Origin: Bradyrhizobium sp. 200
GTDB taxonomy: Bacteria; Pseudomonadota; Alphaproteobacteria; Rhizobiales; Xanthobacteraceae
Reading direction: 5' to 3'
DNA: 64,000 bases
Assembly: GCF_023100945.1 (NCBI RefSeq)
Contig: NZ_CP064689.1
Span: forward strand, 992,001-1,056,000
Positions 47,487 through 55,861 of the stretch are shown piece by piece. The translations under genes were made by a program, and so were the position numbers. The notes below the pieces were generated by a model. The model was not told the DNA's origin. It ran no database searches and saw only the letters and a program-made list of their open reading frames with translations. Position 1 is the stretch's first letter; each line of letters begins with the position of its first letter.

Positions 47487-47688
47487 ATTTCTGGGCGCGT
47501 CCCATGTGCGCCGGGCTTTGCGCGCCCGCGGCTTGTGAACCAGTTCACCTTCGCGCGGCGAGGCCGGTGCTATGATCCTCTCACTGATTTGCCGCCGACG
47601 CTGGCGATTGCCGGCGTTACCGAGTTCGCGGCCAGGCACCTCCCCCTGGCTCGGGCCACCAGCCTCCATGTGAAAGCTGGTCGGACTG

Positions 47689-47722
47689 ATCCGGCGCGCC
47701 CCACCTGCGCGCCGGATTTTTT
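47689..47722 (+). terminator. Rho-independent terminator
   Basis: ATCCGGCGCGC-CCCACCT-GCGCGCCGGATTTTTT, an 11-bp stem with T run. It is almost the same sequence as the terminator after phyR. About 200 bases beyond the NYN gene. Confidence 0.85.
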
Positions 47723-47881
47723 GCGCGCCGCCTGCCGCCTTCGTCCGCCTCGACCGGCATGCTGCTGGTCCCCCTGATCGGCGTGATCTCGGCGGCTCTG
47801 ATTCTGGGCGCGCCGCTCGGCCTGCGCGAGGTGGTGGCGCTGACCCTCGGCGGCGTGACGCTGGCATTGCAGAAGCCGTGA
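47723..47881 (+). pseudogene. C-terminal remnant of an EamA-type transporter
   Basis: The frame ending with TGA at 47881 encodes LPPSSASTGMLLVPLIGVIS then AALILGAPLGLREVVALTLG and GVTLALQKP, which reads like the last pair of helices of a DMT/EamA drug-metabolite transporter. Upstream in frame there is no membrane sequence, only the terminator, so just the last 50 residues remain. Family-based recognition by eye only. Confidence 0.5.
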
Positions 47882-47968
47882 AGCTTGGATTGCTTGTTGA
47901 ACTGTGTTCCCGGCCCGCATAGGGTCGCTGCAGCAACAAGAAAATAAACGGAAACGTCCCTTTAACCG

Positions 47969-49243
47969 ATGCAGACCGCCGAGCGGCCTTTCCCCTACCG
48001 CCGGGGCCTGATCATCGTCGCGACATTGGCCACCGCCTATGTTGCCAGCCATTTTTTCCGCGCCTCCAACGTCACTATCGGTCTCGATTTGATGCGCGAT
48101 CTGGCCATCGGGCCGGAAGCTTTGGGCGCGCTGACCGGCGCGTTCTTCTTCGGTTTCGCCGCGATGCAGATTCCCTGCGGCTTCTTCTTCGATCGTTTCG
48201 GGCCGCGCTATACCGTGGCCGGCATGCTTATCGTCGCCAGCCTCGGCGGCGCCATGTTCACGCTGGCGCCGAGCTGGCCGGTGCTCTTGACCGGCCGGGC
48301 GCTGATGGGCGCCGGCTGCGGCGTGATGCTGATCGGCAGCATGGTGGTGATCTCCCGCTGGTTTCCGCCGGACCGCTTCTCGACGCTGACGGCTATCGTG
48401 TTGTCCATCGGTCTGCTCGGCAACCTAGCCGCCACCACGCCGCTGGCCTGGGCGTCGCAGGAAGTCGGCTGGCGGGCGGTGTTCGGCGCTGTCGTCGTCT
48501 TCACGGCACTGGCGACGGTTGCGATCTGGCTGGTGGTGCGCGACGCGCCGCCCGGCCATCCCTTCCTCAGCCGCAAGGCGGAGCCGCCCGGCGAGATGCT
48601 GAAGGGTCTGATCGAGGTGCTGCGCAACCCGCGCCTGAAGCCGATCCTGGCGCTGAATTTCTGCAACTATGCCTGCACCTTCACCGTGCAGGGCCTGTGG
48701 GGCGGCCCGTTCCTGCGCGAGGTGCACGGCTTAAGCCCGATCGCGGCCGGCAACGTGCTGTTCTTCGCCGTGATCGCCTACCAGGCCGGCATGCTCGCCT
48801 TCGGCCCACTCGACCGCCGGCTCGACACCCGCAAGGGTATCGCGATCGGCGGTACGCTGATCATCATTTGCCTGCTCGCGATGCTGGCGCTGTTCTCCCA
48901 CCCGCCGGTCTGGCTGCCGGTTGCCGTCATCATCGCCATGGGCTTCTTCTCAGCCTCCAGCACCATGGTGATGACGCACGGCCGCGGCATCTTCCCGGAC
49001 CGGCTGATCGGGCGCGGCATCTCGACCATGAACACAGCAGTCATGCTTGGCGTCGCCTGCATGCAGACGTTGTCCGGCATCATCATCGGCGCGTTCGAGC
49101 CACTGGCCAGCGGCGCGCGCACCGAGGACGCCTATCGCGCACTGTTCGGCACGCTGACGCTGGTGCTGATCGTGGCGATCGCGATCTACAGCCGCTCGCA
49201 GGACGTCAAGCCGAGCGAGGAAATGCGGGCGGTGGGGCCGTAG
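47969..49243 (+). CDS. Major facilitator superfamily transporter
   Basis: Twelve-helix secondary carrier, 424 residues. An MFS loop 2-3 motif is seen in GFFFDRFGPRYTVAGMLIVA, and its half-repeat equivalent in FGPLDRRLDTRKGIAIGGTL. It resembles the NarK/NNP or sugar-phosphate-like branch but the substrate is not assignable. The start ATG lies at 47969; the nearest neighbours do not suggest a pathway. Confidence 0.9.
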   Translation: MQTAERPFPYRRGLIIVATLATAYVASHFFRASNVTIGLDLMRDLAIGPEALGALTGAFFFGFAAMQIPCGFFFDRFGPRYTVAGMLIVASLGGAMFTLAPSWPVLLTGRALMGAGCGVMLIGSMVVISRWFPPDRFSTLTAIVLSIGLLGNLAATTPLAWASQEVGWRAVFGAVVVFTALATVAIWLVVRDAPPGHPFLSRKAEPPGEMLKGLIEVLRNPRLKPILALNFCNYACTFTVQGLWGGPFLREVHGLSPIAAGNVLFFAVIAYQAGMLAFGPLDRRLDTRKGIAIGGTLIIICLLAMLALFSHPPVWLPVAVIIAMGFFSASSTMVMTHGRGIFPDRLIGRGISTMNTAVMLGVACMQTLSGIIIGAFEPLASGARTEDAYRALFGTLTLVLIVAIAIYSRSQDVKPSEEMRAVGP

Positions 49244-49374
49244 CGCCGATCGCCGGTGGTAGCTCGCCGTCTGCTTGGCTAGGGTGCCAAGCCGCTTCAA
49301 TCCCGGTTGCAGTGCACGATTGCCATTTCGACCCGGCGGGAGGATGTTTCAGCCTCGGCACAAGGGAGAGCGGC

Positions 49375-49617
49375 ATGAGCAAGGCAGGTCTCGACAATCG
49401 CCAGCGCAACCAGGATAGCGAAATCAGCCACAAGCACGGTGCCTGCCTCATCGGCACGTTGCGCAAGATCTACGGGCAAGGTTTTGCCGCCGGCTATCCC
49501 CCGACCGAGAAGCTGAGCGATATTCTGGGTCACCTGAACGAGACATCGCTGAGCCAGCTTCGCCGCGACTACAAGACCGGTCATCTCGATCACAAGATCA
49601 CAAACGCCTTGCACTGA
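49375..49617 (+). CDS. Small protein of unknown function
   Basis: Eighty residues, MSKAGLDNRQRNQDSEISHK at the start, hydrophilic and charged, with a Tyr-rich turn (YGQGFAAGYPPTEKL) and a helical end (SLSQLRRDYKTGHLDHKI). GGGAGAG stands six bases before the ATG. The codon use matches the core genes, so it is probably real. No family recognised. Confidence 0.65.
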   Translation: MSKAGLDNRQRNQDSEISHKHGACLIGTLRKIYGQGFAAGYPPTEKLSDILGHLNETSLSQLRRDYKTGHLDHKITNALH

Positions 49618-49698
49618 GGCGGTCTGCAACAAGGTTGCTGGCATAAGCCCGCAAGGCTAGCTTGCGGGGGTTCAGCCTGCTTGGGGAAGCCCCGGATT

Positions 49699-50310
49699 AT
49701 GCCCGTCACCATCGACTACTACATGTCGCTCAATTCGCCCTGGACCTACCTCGGCAGCGCGCCGTTCGCCGAGATCGCCGGCCGCAATGGCGCGATCGTC
49801 AACATCAAGCCCTGCAAGTTCGGACCGATCTTTGAGCAAACCGGCGGACTGCCGCTGCCGAAGCGCTCGCCGCAGCGGCGCGCCTACCGGATGATGGAGT
49901 TGAAGCGCTGGCGCGAGGTACGGAGCGCTCCGATCAATCTCGAACCGAAGTATTTCCCCTGCGACGACGCCGCGGCGGTCCGCCTGGTCATCGCGGCCAA
50001 GCTGCAGGGCAAGAATGCCCACAGGCTGTCGCTGGAGCTTGGGCGCGCGCTGTGGGAACACGAGGAAACGCTCGCCGATCCGGCAACGATCGCGTCGGCC
50101 GCCCAGCGCGCCGGTCTCGACGCCGCGGAGCTGCGCGCAAGCGGGCCTTCGGACGCTGAACTTGACGCGCTGTATGAGAAATTTACGCAGGAGGCGCTGA
50201 CAGCGGGCGTCTTCGGTGCGCCGAGCTACGTGTTGCCTTCGGGTGAGATCTTTTGGGGCCAGGACCGGCTGGACCTGCTGGAACGCGCGCTGAAGAAGCC
50301 GGCGTCTTGA
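49699..50310 (+). CDS. 2-hydroxychromene-2-carboxylate isomerase family protein
   Basis: DsbA/GST-kappa fold protein of 203 residues. The N-terminal YYMSLNSPWTYLGSAPFAEI has the Ser at the position of the DsbA nucleophile, as in the glutathione-dependent isomerase of naphthalene catabolism; GVFGAPSYVLPSGEIFWGQD is the conserved cis-Pro region. ATG 49699 is preferred over a TTG 18 bases before. It is the last gene with core-like codon use before the island. Confidence 0.88.
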   Translation: MPVTIDYYMSLNSPWTYLGSAPFAEIAGRNGAIVNIKPCKFGPIFEQTGGLPLPKRSPQRRAYRMMELKRWREVRSAPINLEPKYFPCDDAAAVRLVIAAKLQGKNAHRLSLELGRALWEHEETLADPATIASAAQRAGLDAAELRASGPSDAELDALYEKFTQEALTAGVFGAPSYVLPSGEIFWGQDRLDLLERALKKPAS

Positions 50311-50368
50311 GGAAGCTGACTTTGCAAAAAAAAGCAGGGTGCGACCGGCATCACCTCAATTCACGGTT

Positions 50369-50476
50369 TCCCGGCCTATCCCGCCGAGTCCCGCCCAATC
50401 CCGAGAAACCGCTGCGCCGCAGGCATAAGTCGGCGTTAACTGCCCGGTCACTCCCGGCCCTTCCCGGCCTTTCCCG
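50369..50476 (+). repeat. Helically phased TCCCG repeats upstream of integrase
   Basis: TCCCG starts at 50369, 50379, 50389 and 50399, exactly 10 bases apart, and again at 50452, 50462 and 50472 with a GCCCG at 50442. The fuller unit is close to NTCCCGGCCN. Two more units follow the integrase gene at 51808 and 51818. One-turn spacing suggests co-operative protein binding on one face of the helix, most likely integrase arm sites or a regulator. Confidence 0.75.
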
Positions 50477-50549
50477 ATTTGAAATGTAGGGCTAAAATAG
50501 GGGCGCGACCGGCACCATATGCCAGCCGCGTCAGGAAAGGGCCAAATCC

Positions 50550-51767
50550 ATGAGCAAGCACGAAACCGGGCGGCTGACCCCCGAGCAAATCGCGACCACG
50601 ACAGACGGCCGCTACAATGACGGCAAAGGGCTATCCCTGCGTGTCCGGGGCGGCGTGGGGACGTGGTTCTATCAATACCGGGTCGGCGAGCGGGTCCGCG
50701 AAATCGGCCTAGGCGGCCGGGACGTGGTCACGGTGGAACAGGCGAGGGAAGCCGCGCAGGGCTACCGGGAAATGCGGGCGGACGGCCGCGACCCCCTCGA
50801 AGCCAAGCGAAAGGAACAGAAGGCGGTCACGGCCCTAAACAGCCGGGCTACCTTCGGGGAGTTCGCCGCAGTCCATATCCGGGGCCACGTCGCGCCCGGA
50901 ATGAGCGCGAAGACTGCCGGGGATTGGCTGCGGTCAATCAAGCGTCACTGCGCGCCGCTGATGCTGATGCGCCCGGCCGATATCGAACTGTCCGACGTGG
51001 AAGCTTGCCTGCGCCCGATATGGATGACGAAAAAGAAAACGGCGGCCGAACTGCGCGGGCGGTTGGAACGGCTGCTAGACGCGGCCGTGGTTAGTGAACC
51101 GCCGTTGCGCCCGGCAGGTGACAACCCGGCACGATGGGAAGGCGGACTCCGCGAACGACTCCCCGCGCAAAAGCGGAAGGAAAAGCACCATCCGGCCGCG
51201 CCCTATAAGGAAGTCCCGGCCATCGTCAAGGCGCTTCGTGCAGACGTGTCGGAATTCGACCTGTCCAGCTTGGCGCTTGAATTCGTCATCTTGACCGCAG
51301 TCCGCACGGGCGACGCGCGATTCATGACGGTCGGCGAAGTCGATCTAGAATCCGCAACGTGGACGATTCCCGCCGACCGAATGAAGACACGCAACGACCC
51401 CGACGCGCCGGACCATCCTGTCCCGCTCCCGGCGCGAGCGCTCGAAATCGTCAAGGCGCAGATAGACGGCAAAGAGCCTAAGGACTTGGTCTTCCCCGGC
51501 TTGAAGCGCGGCCAGCCGCTAGGCATGAACACGATGAATCACGCGTTGGCGCGGCACCGCAAGGGACTCACTGTTCACGGATTTAGAAGTTCGTTCCGCG
51601 ATTGGGTATCGGACGAAACGGAATACGGTTGGGAGCTAGGCGAGCATGCACTAGCGCACAAGGTTGGAACGAAGGTTGCGCGGGCTTATGCGCGCTCGCG
51701 CCAACTCGAAAAGCGCCGCCCTATGATGGACGATTGGGCCGCTTACGTTAACCAGACAACCGCTTGA
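50550..51767 (+). CDS. int: Tyrosine-type site-specific integrase (DUF4102/P4-type)
   Basis: Integrase of 405 residues. The N-terminal DUF4102 arm-binding domain (NDGKGLSLRVRGGVGTWFYQ; VREIGLGGRDVVTVEQAREA) is followed by a core-binding domain and the catalytic domain. The catalytic residues are Arg in TAVRTGDARFM, Lys near PADRMKTRN, HxxR in VHGFRSSFRDW, His in ALAHKVG and Tyr in RAYARSRQ. All are intact, so the element may be mobile. Flanked by phased TCCCG repeats on both sides. Confidence 0.93.
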   Translation: MSKHETGRLTPEQIATTTDGRYNDGKGLSLRVRGGVGTWFYQYRVGERVREIGLGGRDVVTVEQAREAAQGYREMRADGRDPLEAKRKEQKAVTALNSRATFGEFAAVHIRGHVAPGMSAKTAGDWLRSIKRHCAPLMLMRPADIELSDVEACLRPIWMTKKKTAAELRGRLERLLDAAVVSEPPLRPAGDNPARWEGGLRERLPAQKRKEKHHPAAPYKEVPAIVKALRADVSEFDLSSLALEFVILTAVRTGDARFMTVGEVDLESATWTIPADRMKTRNDPDAPDHPVPLPARALEIVKAQIDGKEPKDLVFPGLKRGQPLGMNTMNHALARHRKGLTVHGFRSSFRDWVSDETEYGWELGEHALAHKVGTKVARAYARSRQLEKRRPMMDDWAAYVNQTTA

Positions 51768-51807
51768 ACGGCCGCAGCAATTAAAAATTCCCAACGTTAC
51801 CTGACAA

Positions 51808-51822
51808 TCCCGGCCGATCCCG
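51808..51822 (+). repeat. Phased TCCCG pair downstream of integrase
   Basis: ATCCCGGCCGATCCCGG has two TCCCG units 10 bases apart, matching the array before the integrase. It lies 40 bases after the integrase stop and about 135 bases before the HTH gene. Confidence 0.7.
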
Positions 51823-51955
51823 GTCTATAAATCGGCCGTCGCCCCTTTGGCGGGACTATTGCGGCCCCGTTCGGCCCTCTTAGCACTGTGCCCCTTAGGC
51901 ACGAACGACTTCACCACTTTCCGAGACGGTCGGAAGGTCAGTGGAGTCATGTGCC

Positions 51956-52183
51956 ATGCCTACCCGTCCGAAATCTCAAAACGTCGAAGCGCCGCAGATC
52001 GCCGAAGGGTCGGCCGCGAAGCGCCAAGTGTTCACGCGTGACGAAGTCGCAGCCATCCTGCGCGTGTCCGTCGATACGGTCGATTCCGAAATCAAACGCG
52101 GCAAGCTGAAAAGCTTCAAACGTGGTCGCCACGTCGGCGTCACGGGCGCAGCCATTGACGCCTATTTGCGGGGTGCGTCATGA
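51956..52183 (+). CDS. Excisionase-family helix-turn-helix protein
   Basis: Seventy-five residues with a MerR-like excisionase HTH: FTRDEVAAILRVSVDTVDSE followed by IKRGKLKSFKRGRHVGVTGA and AAIDAYLRG. Likely the recombination directionality factor and/or a repressor of the integrase. GTGGAG lies ten bases before the ATG; a GTG at 51941 is the alternative. The end overlaps the next small gene (ATGA). Confidence 0.8.
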   Translation: MPTRPKSQNVEAPQIAEGSAAKRQVFTRDEVAAILRVSVDTVDSEIKRGKLKSFKRGRHVGVTGAAIDAYLRGAS

Positions 52184-52323
52184 CCGCGCCCCGCAGTCTG
52201 GAAATCGCACGCCGTCTAGTCGTGGAAGAACTTGTCCGCGCCGAACTGGCGAAGCTGACGCCGAAAGAACGTCGCCGCCTTCGAATGCAAATCGAAGACG
52301 AACAGCGACGGCGCAGGCGGTGA
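52180..52323 (+). CDS. Small basic protein, unknown function
   Basis: Forty-seven residues, start MTAPRSLEIARRLVVEELVR, ending EDEQRRRRR; mostly one amphipathic, highly charged helix. Its ATG overlaps the HTH gene stop and the next gene follows by six bases, so it is probably translated. No family recognised. Confidence 0.6.
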   Translation: MTAPRSLEIARRLVVEELVRAELAKLTPKERRRLRMQIEDEQRRRRR

Positions 52324-52329
52324 CGTGTC

Positions 52330-52794
52330 ATGGCCCGCAACTCATTCGGCGCGGCACTTGTGCAAGCGTTCATCGAAGATTCGCCCGAACCATTCGTGGC
52401 GCTCGCCAATGGCAACGCCGACGTTGCAACGCTCGCGCGCTTGCTAACGCTCAATCTGACGAAGACGCAACGCAATCAATTGCGCTGGCGTGCGCAGTAT
52501 CAAATCTTGCGCGAGACTATGTCTAGCGGCGCTGCGTTGCTCGCGATTGGTCGCGCTGAATACGGCGAACGCTTCGAGATGGGCAGCTATAACGCACTGT
52601 CGCGAGCCATCGCAGGACGCGCAGGCCCGCGCATCTCAGGCAATGCTACTTTGTTCGTATCCTGCATGTCGGAAGAACAGAAAGCGCAATTCGTCAAACA
52701 CCTAGTCGATTCTGACGCCCTAGAAAATAGGGCGAAGATTCTTGATCGCGACACGCCTAGCCTAACTGCATCGAATTCACACCCCACGGAGTAA
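52330..52794 (+). CDS. Hypothetical island protein
   Basis: 154 residues, mostly helical, no signal peptide or membrane segment. Segments such as LARLLTLNLTKTQRNQLRWR and the C-terminal MSEEQKAQFVKHLVDSDALE are charged and soluble. Six bases after the preceding small gene and five before the next one, so part of an early operon. Function not recognised. Confidence 0.7.
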   Translation: MARNSFGAALVQAFIEDSPEPFVALANGNADVATLARLLTLNLTKTQRNQLRWRAQYQILRETMSSGAALLAIGRAEYGERFEMGSYNALSRAIAGRAGPRISGNATLFVSCMSEEQKAQFVKHLVDSDALENRAKILDRDTPSLTASNSHPTE

Positions 52795-52799
52795 CGATC

Positions 52800-53750
52800 A
52801 TGTCTATGAATATCACTGTGCAAGACGAGCCCGACGTGCAGCCGCGCTCGAAGCGCGAAAGGCTCCTGCCGCCGTCAGCCCTCGAAATTGTCGAGGCTGA
52901 AGCGCGCGAGAAAGCGAAGAGCGGTGCCACATCCTACGCGCACCGGCAGGGACAGGAATTAATCCGGCGCGACATCGCCGAGCTGTACATGACCGCGCGT
53001 TCGAATGAGAACGCGCCGAAGCCTTCGAAGAAACTCGCCGCGCAAACTGAAGCGGCAATCGAAGCCGGACACGAAAAGTTGCGGGCGAATGATGCACTAT
53101 ATGAAGAAGCAAAGCGGCTTGTAACCGGGTCCGCTGAAACCCAAATCGAAGATTGGATTCTGCACGACCTGAAGGGGCCGCACCGCGCAGTAAATACCGT
53201 GGTCACGTTGGCCGAAGGCGAGTCGGTCCAAGCGGCAATGGATACACGGCGTGACAAGTCGAAAGCCCTGAAGACGAAGCGAACCGCCATCATCAAAGCG
53301 CCGCAACCGGAGGACGACGCCCGCGCCCGAATCAAAGCAGCAGTTGATCGCAGCGCGGCGAAGCTTGCGCACGTCGTCGGCCCCGCGCGCTTCGTATCGT
53401 ATCACGAACGCGATGGGTCGTTTAGGCAACGCGATATCAGGATGCCTCAGATCACGATATCGGGCGACTCGATTCTTCAGTACGTCGGCGACGGTTTGGG
53501 CGTGTTGTGCGCGCTCTTTCCGAATGAGGTTTACGAACGACTTTGCGCAATCGCTTTGGCGAATCACGACGAAGCCGCCGCGATGACCATGGCGGACCGG
53601 CGCGCCGCGCTTGCCGAAGTGGACACGGAATTGCTGCGCATCGGCTACGAGTCCGAAGCCATCATTCGACTCGCTCGCGGGATGGGTCAGAACGTCGGGC
53701 CGCGCATCACGTCGAACGTGCTTTGCATCTTGGACATTGAACCGGAGTAG
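52800..53750 (+). CDS. Hypothetical island protein, 316 residues
   Basis: Soluble protein. The N-terminal half is rich in Lys, Glu and Ala and likely coiled or extended (RSKRERLLPPSALEIVEAEA; KKLAAQTEAAIEAGHEKLRA); the C-terminal part (FRQRDIRMPQITISGDSILQ onward) looks compact. Placed in the integrase-proximal operon. No family recognised. Confidence 0.7.
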   Translation: MSMNITVQDEPDVQPRSKRERLLPPSALEIVEAEAREKAKSGATSYAHRQGQELIRRDIAELYMTARSNENAPKPSKKLAAQTEAAIEAGHEKLRANDALYEEAKRLVTGSAETQIEDWILHDLKGPHRAVNTVVTLAEGESVQAAMDTRRDKSKALKTKRTAIIKAPQPEDDARARIKAAVDRSAAKLAHVVGPARFVSYHERDGSFRQRDIRMPQITISGDSILQYVGDGLGVLCALFPNEVYERLCAIALANHDEAAAMTMADRRAALAEVDTELLRIGYESEAIIRLARGMGQNVGPRITSNVLCILDIEPE

Positions 53751-53950
53751 GAAGGATTCGGTCATGGGGTTTGGCTGCTTCCTCCCCATGACCGATACCC
53801 GCGCGGGCTTATCCTTTCCCCGCGTGGCGAGTGGTGACGGACCGCGTTGCCAAGTGAGATCGGCTTAACGGCCGCAGGTATAAAACACAAATGGCGCGCG
53901 GTCCGAAGCCTTCTGAACAAACATTGCAACACAAACTTGGAGTAATCGAA

Positions 53951-54331
53951 ATGTCGAAACTTAAAAATGTATACGCCGCCGCAACGGCAAAGTTTGGGGC
54001 CGACCTACCCCTAGCGCTCGCGCGTTCGTTCGGCGCAGTCTTTAGCGTTGACGACGTTCCGCCGGAACGCCGCGACGGCCTGACCGCCGCGCTCAATCGC
54101 ATCATGAACGCCGGGGGCCACATCTCGATGGCTATGGCGAAGGCGGCGGCACACGGCGACGCGAAGCCGCGTGGCGCGACGGGCGAACAAGACGAAGTGT
54201 TTCGCGCGATCAGAGCCGAAGCGTATGGCGCAGACGAAAATGACGAAGACAGAAAGCCGGTCGCCAAGCTGGACCCTGTTTCAATCTACACCAACTGGAA
54301 TCGGGCCAAAACGAAGCGCGAGAAAGAATAG
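53951..54331 (+). CDS. Hypothetical island protein
   Basis: 126 residues. ATG 53951 with TTGGAG nine bases upstream is preferred over 53891. The N terminus (KNVYAAATAKFGADLPLALA) and an Ala/Met-rich middle precede a charged tail ending TKREKE. The 200 bases before it (53751-53950) hold no other gene, so a promoter may lie there. Function unknown. Confidence 0.62.
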   Translation: MSKLKNVYAAATAKFGADLPLALARSFGAVFSVDDVPPERRDGLTAALNRIMNAGGHISMAMAKAAAHGDAKPRGATGEQDEVFRAIRAEAYGADENDEDRKPVAKLDPVSIYTNWNRAKTKREKE

Positions 54332-54384
54332 CCAACGACGGCAAGCGAAGCTCCCCCGCTTCCCGCTTAACCGGAGTAGAACCC

Positions 54385-54792
54385 ATGACCGCCGACAACG
54401 ATGACGAATATTACGCCCAAAAGAATACGCTTTTTCTGAAGAATCAAGCGGAGCGGCTGAAGGATCGAATAGCCGACATCTGCGAAGACCACGATTCAAC
54501 TGATGGCAAGCCAGCAGGAATTGCGGACGCGGAGCAACGCGCGGCATGCGAAACCGCAATCAAGCGCGCGAAACGCGATCACGCGCGTTACGTTCGTGAG
54601 CATTTTGACAAGCAGGCGATTCACCGCGCGAAGGTGCGGGCGAACAAACGCGAAGACCGCATGCGTGAGCGACTAGAATCGCGCAGGCAGCCCGAGAACG
54701 TGGATTCTGAACGACGCCAGCGGTTTTCGACCGCGTTGCCCGCTCGAAAAATCATGGAGCGGTTCAACCGCAAAACCACCGGACAGCGATAG
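54385..54792 (+). CDS. Hypothetical basic island protein
   Basis: 135 residues, very rich in Arg, Lys and Glu (HARYVREHFDKQAIHRAKVR; ANKREDRMRERLESRRQPEN), probably a long helix that binds nucleic acid or another protein. CCGGAGTAG precedes the ATG. The next gene starts nine bases after its stop. Confidence 0.62.
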   Translation: MTADNDDEYYAQKNTLFLKNQAERLKDRIADICEDHDSTDGKPAGIADAEQRAACETAIKRAKRDHARYVREHFDKQAIHRAKVRANKREDRMRERLESRRQPENVDSERRQRFSTALPARKIMERFNRKTTGQR

Positions 54793-54801
54793 GTAAGTGC
54801 C

Positions 54802-55086
54802 ATGCCCCTTCCAGATGATTCGTATTTGCTCGCGTTACTGCGGGAGGCGATGCGCCTTTACGAAGAGGCGTTGCCGACCGCGACAGATACACAGAAGCTT
54901 GTCTGGAAATATTGTAGCAGAGCCAAGTTCATCGAAGGCGCGTGGCCCTACGACGTGCCCGACGTCGAAACATCGGTCGTCATCTCGGTCGCGATGGGGC
55001 GTTGCATCGATGCGCTGATGCCGCCTGAAGCGGCGCTGAAGATTGCGAAGTGTAGCGCGGCGGCGTCGCGACGATTCTATGCGTAG
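54802..55086 (+). CDS. Hypothetical island protein
   Basis: Ninety-four residues, acidic to neutral, with two or three helices (SYLLALLREAMRLYEEALPT; VETSVVISVAMGRCIDALMP). It ends inside the palindrome that precedes the AlpA-like gene. No family recognised. Confidence 0.6.
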   Translation: MPLPDDSYLLALLREAMRLYEEALPTATDTQKLVWKYCSRAKFIEGAWPYDVPDVETSVVISVAMGRCIDALMPPEAALKIAKCSAAASRRFYA

Positions 55087-55099
55087 AATCGTTCCTTTG
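55072..55099 (+). promoter_or_regulatory. Palindrome and shared motif upstream of the AlpA-like gene
   Basis: CGATTCTA-TGCG-TAGAATCG is a perfect 8-bp inverted repeat at 55072-55091, followed by TTCCTTTG. The stretch from 55079 matches 59187-59207, upstream of the terminase gene, at 18 of 21 positions. It could be an operator or a weak terminator for the gene that ends within it. Confidence 0.5.
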
Positions 55100-55131
55100 G
55101 GATTTTCTAGAAACTGTGAGAGGGTCGAACC

Positions 55132-55338
55132 ATGAGCAACAAACAACTTCAATTCGCCGACTACTGTTCTGACCCGCAAGGCGCGGTCGTGCTTGGCGTG
55201 TCTGTCGATAACTTCCGGCAGATAGCGCGCCAGCCCGGCTTTCCCAAGGCGTTCAAGGTCGGCCCCGTCAACTTCCGCAAGCGCGATGAACTCGAAGCGT
55301 TCAAGCGCAAGCGCGACGCCGCCCGCGCGGCGAAATAG
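55132..55338 (+). CDS. AlpA-like helix-turn-helix regulator
   Basis: Sixty-eight residues resembling AlpA-type satellite activators/excisionases: GAVVLGVSVDNFRQIARQPG supplies the HTH and FPKAFKVGPVNFRKRDELEA the wing and last helix. In P4 and PICIs a protein of this type controls the replication genes. Here it is 500 bases upstream of the primase. GAGAGGG lies ten bases before the ATG. Confidence 0.7.
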   Translation: MSNKQLQFADYCSDPQGAVVLGVSVDNFRQIARQPGFPKAFKVGPVNFRKRDELEAFKRKRDAARAAK

Positions 55339-55349
55339 GAGTCCCCGTC

Positions 55350-55763
55350 ATGAATCGCGCTCAACGCCGATTAGACGCAGCGCGCAGGCGCGGCGACAGG
55401 ATGAAAAAGAATCCAACGGTGGAACGGCATTTCGAATCCGACCGTCAATGGTTTCGTGACAACCCGACACGCGCCTTTCGTCTCCGACTTCGGACAGCGC
55501 TGGACAGCGGCACCGAAGCGCAGAACGCTGTCTTAGTGCTCAGCATGGCGCAAGGCGTCTATTTCCACATGCCATTGACCGTATACCCCGAAGCGGTCGA
55601 ATGGGCCTACCTTCACGGCGCGGCGGATGACGTGAGCCTTTCCGGCCTGTTGATGCAAGCGGCTTCGAGTAACATCGCAGACATGATCGGCGCTGACCCG
55701 GCAAATTTTCTTTCCAAGGTTCACGCCCGCGTCGCCGAACTCGCGACCGCAACAACTCATTAG
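55350..55763 (+). CDS. Hypothetical island protein
   Basis: 137 residues. A basic N terminus (MNRAQRRLDAARRRGDRMKK) precedes a helical body with short hydrophobic stretches (NAVLVLSMAQGVYFHMPLTV). It follows the AlpA-like gene by eleven bases and precedes the primase by about 100. Unknown function. Confidence 0.62.
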   Translation: MNRAQRRLDAARRRGDRMKKNPTVERHFESDRQWFRDNPTRAFRLRLRTALDSGTEAQNAVLVLSMAQGVYFHMPLTVYPEAVEWAYLHGAADDVSLSGLLMQAASSNIADMIGADPANFLSKVHARVAELATATTH

Positions 55764-55861
55764 GAAGTTTTCAACCGGCCGCGCGACTCCCCCGCGAAAA
55801 AGAAAAGCCCGGCGCGCGAGTGGCATCGCGGCCGGGCAAGTGAGCAAGGAGTCGAGAAGCC

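Noticed and set aside
50311..50368. tRNA gene or tRNA 3' end as the island attachment site
   Set aside because: No cloverleaf-compatible sequence or T-loop motif was found beside the integrase or at the right edge.
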